Source of the DNA: Cellvibrionales bacterium UBA2034
Lineage (GTDB): Bacteria; Pseudomonadota; Gammaproteobacteria; Pseudomonadales; UBA7239
DNA: 8,224 bases
NCBI GenBank assembly: GCA_002333095.1
Contig: DDBK01000102.1
Span: 9,298-17,521 of the forward strand
Direction: 5' to 3'
This document shows positions 6,286 to 8,224 of the stretch, in pieces (the first letter of the stretch is position 1; each line of letters starts with the position of its first letter). The position numbers and the translations under genes are program-made. Under the pieces are notes generated by a model that did no database searches, was not told where the DNA came from, and saw only the letters and a list, made by a program, of their open reading frames with translations.

Positions 6286-7233
6286 TTATATCCGTTCCCA
6301 GCGTCCATTGCCCGCGCAGACGGCATAGCGCGCCCAGGCAGCAAACAGTGCGCGATTGACCACATGGATTTCACCCTTGTTGGCACCGGCAATGGTTTTG
6401 TAAATGACTTGTTGTTTGCGTGCCGTAGGCTCGCTGCTGTCAATAATTTGCCGGATGCACCATAGGTCACCGGACAAACCATTAGAGTAAAACGCTCCGG
6501 TTACCAGTTGTTCTTCTGTGAGATGTGTATTCTCCTGTTGGCGTGCCAGTGCCTGATATACCTGTTGTAACTGATCATCACTGATATCAATCACTGCATC
6601 TATATCATCCAGTGCCCGCGCGAGGTGCCGTTCAGTAAACGGCATTTCCTGTTCCAGTTGCGTGGTATTTATTGGTTGCACGGCAAGGTGCGTGTGCATA
6701 TTGGCTGGATAGCGCCGCCATGGAAAAGGCAAGTTCAGTATGTAGGTCAGTACGATAATCGGGACTACATTGAGCCATACGGGATTGAGCACAAATGTCC
6801 ATGGTGTCAGCGAATTATCCTGTGTTGCCAACACAGCAGATAGCGCAGTTGCGCCGCCTGGTGGATGTATACATTTGAACAGGTGCATGGCGCCGATGGC
6901 GAGTGCAACGGCCAATGCAGCAGAGAGATTTCCTCCGCCTAGTGTGTGTACTATCGCGAGCCCGACCAGTGCGGAGATCGTGTGTCCGCCGAGTACGGCC
7001 CAAGGCTGCGACAGCGCACCGTGTGGCAGGGCAAAGACGAGCACAGCTGTAGCGCCGATAGAAGCAATCAGTACTGGATGATTATTCTCTGGCTGTATCA
7101 GCTGCGTGCTGATCCAGGCAACCATTGCGATACCTGCAGCAGACGTTAACACTGCAGCCATTTGCTCGCGCCATGATGGAGTATGTGCAGGCACACCCAT
7201 CACGTGCTTTATCGTCCACCAGGTTTTTTTCAT
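6286..7233 (-). CDS. HPP-family integral membrane protein
   Basis: This 315-residue protein has an N-terminal HPP domain. Hydrophobic segments lie near residues 26-46, 53-69, 79-97, 103-119 and 150-168, with the family signature CIHPPGGATAL (121-131) containing His123-Pro124-Pro125. Some HPP proteins have been linked to nitrite transport in cyanobacteria and plant plastids; the function in proteobacteria is not settled. The remaining 145 or so residues (about 170-315) form a cytoplasmic tail starting after PWRRYP. I see no clear CBS-domain pattern in it, although CBS pairs are found in some relatives. The ATG (7231-7233) overlaps the trmJ stop by four bases, and the upstream ribosome-binding site is weak, so translation probably depends on trmJ. 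The gene ends 13 bases from the convergent fadD-like stop with no clear terminator between them. Confidence 0.87.
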   Translation of the reverse strand: MKKTWWTIKHVMGVPAHTPSWREQMAAVLTSAAGIAMVAWISTQLIQPENNHPVLIASIGATAVLVFALPHGALSQPWAVLGGHTISALVGLAIVHTLGGGNLSAALAVALAIGAMHLFKCIHPPGGATALSAVLATQDNSLTPWTFVLNPVWLNVVPIIVLTYILNLPFPWRRYPANMHTHLAVQPINTTQLEQEMPFTERHLARALDDIDAVIDISDDQLQQVYQALARQQENTHLTEEQLVTGAFYSNGLSGDLWCIRQIIDSSEPTARKQQVIYKTIAGANKGEIHVVNRALFAAWARYAVCAGNGRWERI

Positions 7234-8042
7234 CGGTTTTTCAGTTGTTCCAGTGCTGCGCGCGTTTGTTGTTCACGTTGCACAACATGCTGCGTGCCTG
7301 TCAGGATGCCGCGCAAGATGCTCAACTCCATCTGGTCAGGCCGAATACGCGAGAAAAGCCTGCGCAGTCGCGTCATGGTTTGTCGTGGATTGCTACGGTT
7401 GTGAAATCCTATATCCACCATTGTCTGTTCAAGATGCTGGATGTAGTACTCCAGTTCCTCGGCCGTGGCAGGCGCAATATCCCATTCAGCCCATGCCGGT
7501 TTTGCGGGCGATTCGGCTTGTACCAGCGCGGCCTGACGCACTTCATAACTCACCACTTGTACGGCGGTGGCGATATTCAGCGCACTATAGACAGGGTTGG
7601 CGGGGATGTGCAGATGCGCGTGACAGCGCTGCAGCTCTTCATTGGTGAGTCCGCGGTCTTCGCGACCGAACAGAATGGCGACAGGATGTGCGGATGCTTC
7701 ACGCACTGCATGTTCACCCGCTTCACGCACCGTATGCAATGACCACGGAATGGTGCGTTCTCGTGCGCTGGTTCCCAGCACAAGACCACAACCGGTAATG
7801 GCTTCATCCAGTGTCGCTACTACGCGAGCCTGTGACAGCACATCCGTGGCATGGCCTGCGCGCCATACAGCTTTGTCAGCAGGAAAATCCTGCGGATCCA
7901 CCAGGTACAGTTGGGATAACCCCATATTCTTCATTGCGCGTGCAGTTGCGCCAATGTTGCCAGGATGCTGGGTGTTGATCAGCACAACTCGGATATTGGC
8001 CAATAGCGGAGCGAGTGGGTCAGAAAGTGTTTGTGTGGTCAT
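7230..8042 (-). CDS. trmJ: tRNA (cytidine/uridine-32-2'-O)-methyltransferase TrmJ
   Basis: This 270-residue SPOUT-class (trefoil-knot) methyltransferase uses S-adenosylmethionine to methylate the 2'-OH of position 32 in the tRNA anticodon loop; it acts as a dimer in the cytoplasm. Motif 1 is NTQHPGNIGATARAMKNMG (23-41) with Arg35 at the catalytic arginine position, motif 2 is ILFGREDRGLTNEEL (123-137), and the knot motif 3 is IPANPVYSALNIATAVQVVS (146-165). The C-terminal part with LRRLFSR and ELSILRGILTG (239-249) is characteristic of the TrmJ subgroup. The ATG at 8040-8042 is the only plausible start; no strong ribosome-binding site precedes it. It is the upstream partner of the HPP gene (ATGA overlap) and diverges from a tRNA gene. 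I could not identify its promoter convincingly in the 8043-8120 spacer. Confidence 0.95.
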   Translation of the reverse strand: MTTQTLSDPLAPLLANIRVVLINTQHPGNIGATARAMKNMGLSQLYLVDPQDFPADKAVWRAGHATDVLSQARVVATLDEAITGCGLVLGTSARERTIPWSLHTVREAGEHAVREASAHPVAILFGREDRGLTNEELQRCHAHLHIPANPVYSALNIATAVQVVSYEVRQAALVQAESPAKPAWAEWDIAPATAEELEYYIQHLEQTMVDIGFHNRSNPRQTMTRLRRLFSRIRPDQMELSILRGILTGTQHVVQREQQTRAALEQLKNR

Positions 8043-8120
8043 AACAGTCGGGGTGTTTGCAATAAAAGCGGCAGTCTAGCAGAAGATAAAAACGTGCCGG
8101 ACCATGCGGCGGATTCCACA

Positions 8121-8149
8121 TTGACGGTCAGAAGGGCAGTCAGTAGAAT
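8121..8149 (+). promoter_or_regulatory. Strong sigma70 promoter for the tRNA gene
   Basis: A -35 TTGACG (8121-8126) and a -10 TAGAAT (8144-8149) are separated by an optimal 17 bp. A GC-only stretch, GCGCCCCC (8150-8157), follows as the discriminator. Such discriminators are typical of stringently controlled rRNA and tRNA promoters. Transcription would start around 8156-8158, leaving a leader of about 40 bases before the tRNA. Confidence 0.8.
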
Positions 8150-8162
8150 GCGCCCCCTCAGT

Positions 8163-8191
8163 GAGGCGCTTTTGGCCGGCCTGAGCGTCTT
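8163..8191 (+). other. Possible hairpin in the tRNA 5' leader
   Basis: AGGCGCT (8164-8170) can pair with AGCGTCT (8184-8190), including one G-U pair, around a loop that contains the palindrome GGCCGGCC. An alternative short hairpin, CCTC/GAGG with loop AGT (8156-8166), competes with it and is followed by TTTT. Either would sit in the precursor leader just ahead of the tRNA. Functional meaning is uncertain. Confidence 0.3.
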
Positions 8192-8196
8192 TATAT

Positions 8197-8224
8197 CGGG
8201 GTATAGCGCAGTCTGGTAGCGCGC
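8197..8224 (+). tRNA. tRNA-Pro (partial, 5' end only)
   Basis: The last 28 bases match the 5' part of a tRNA. The acceptor strand is CGGGGTA (8197-8203), followed by T8 A9 (8204-8205). The D-stem is GCGC/GCGC (8206-8209 and 8219-8222), with a D-loop containing the invariant GG (8215-8216). Beginning with C, rather than the usual G, is the hallmark of bacterial tRNA-Pro, and the D-arm closely resembles proline tRNAs. The anticodon lies beyond the window, so the isotype and isoacceptor are inferred. A strong promoter stands about 40 bases upstream. Confidence 0.85.

Noticed and set aside
6276..6307. TGGACG...CGTCCA inverted repeat between fadD and the HPP gene as a bidirectional terminator
   Set aside because: The 6-bp stem has a 20-base loop, a competing imperfect pairing inside it, and no T-tract on either side.
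7106..7742. Overlapping plus-strand open frames of 180 and 205 codons
   Set aside because: They are antisense to trmJ and the HPP gene, whose conserved motifs are unambiguous on the minus strand.

Overview
The window looks like a proteobacterial chromosome segment of moderate GC content. A betaproteobacterium is my best guess, from the general look of TrmJ and from the C1-initiated tRNA-Pro-like start at the right edge, but this is inference. Gene packing is dense. No insertion sequence, CRISPR array or phage gene is visible.

Left part (1-3012, + strand): a tight four-gene run with gaps of 17, 14 and 11 bases. It holds the C-terminal part of a 3-ketosteroid-dehydrogenase-like flavoprotein cut by the window edge, a complete APS kinase (cysC), a classical short-chain dehydrogenase/reductase (SDR), and a small SnoaL/NTF2-fold protein. 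The flavoprotein carries a Tyr-Val-Ser active-site signature like that of 3-ketosteroid-delta4-(5alpha)-dehydrogenases. The SnoaL-like protein repeats the Tyr/Asp/His spacing I recall for the bile-acid 7alpha-dehydratase BaiE. Together they suggest oxidation and dehydration on a steroid-like or other polycyclic or isoprenoid ring, with an unexplained PAPS-making enzyme in the middle. A terminator-like hairpin for this run lies inside the 3' end of the convergent maoC gene.

Middle part (3016-6272): a minus-strand pair consists of a GT-C-like polytopic membrane protein and a MaoC-type enoyl-CoA hydratase, joined by an ATGA overlap. It diverges from a plus-strand FadD-type acyl-CoA synthetase. 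The 105-base divergent spacer holds a consensus -10 box and a perfect 13-bp dyad that could be an operator. Acyl-CoA synthetase plus MaoC hydratase would activate and hydrate a carboxylic acid, such as a fatty acid or a sterol-type side chain. This fits a catabolic reading of the left operon, but the substrate is not established.

Right part (6286-8224): a minus-strand pair is again joined by an ATGA overlap. It comprises trmJ (tRNA 2'-O-methyltransferase for position 32) followed by an HPP-family membrane protein with an unassigned cytoplasmic tail. Divergent from trmJ is a strong sigma70 promoter (TTGACG, 17 bp, TAGAAT) with a GC-rich discriminator. It drives a tRNA gene, probably tRNA-Pro, whose first 28 bases end the window.
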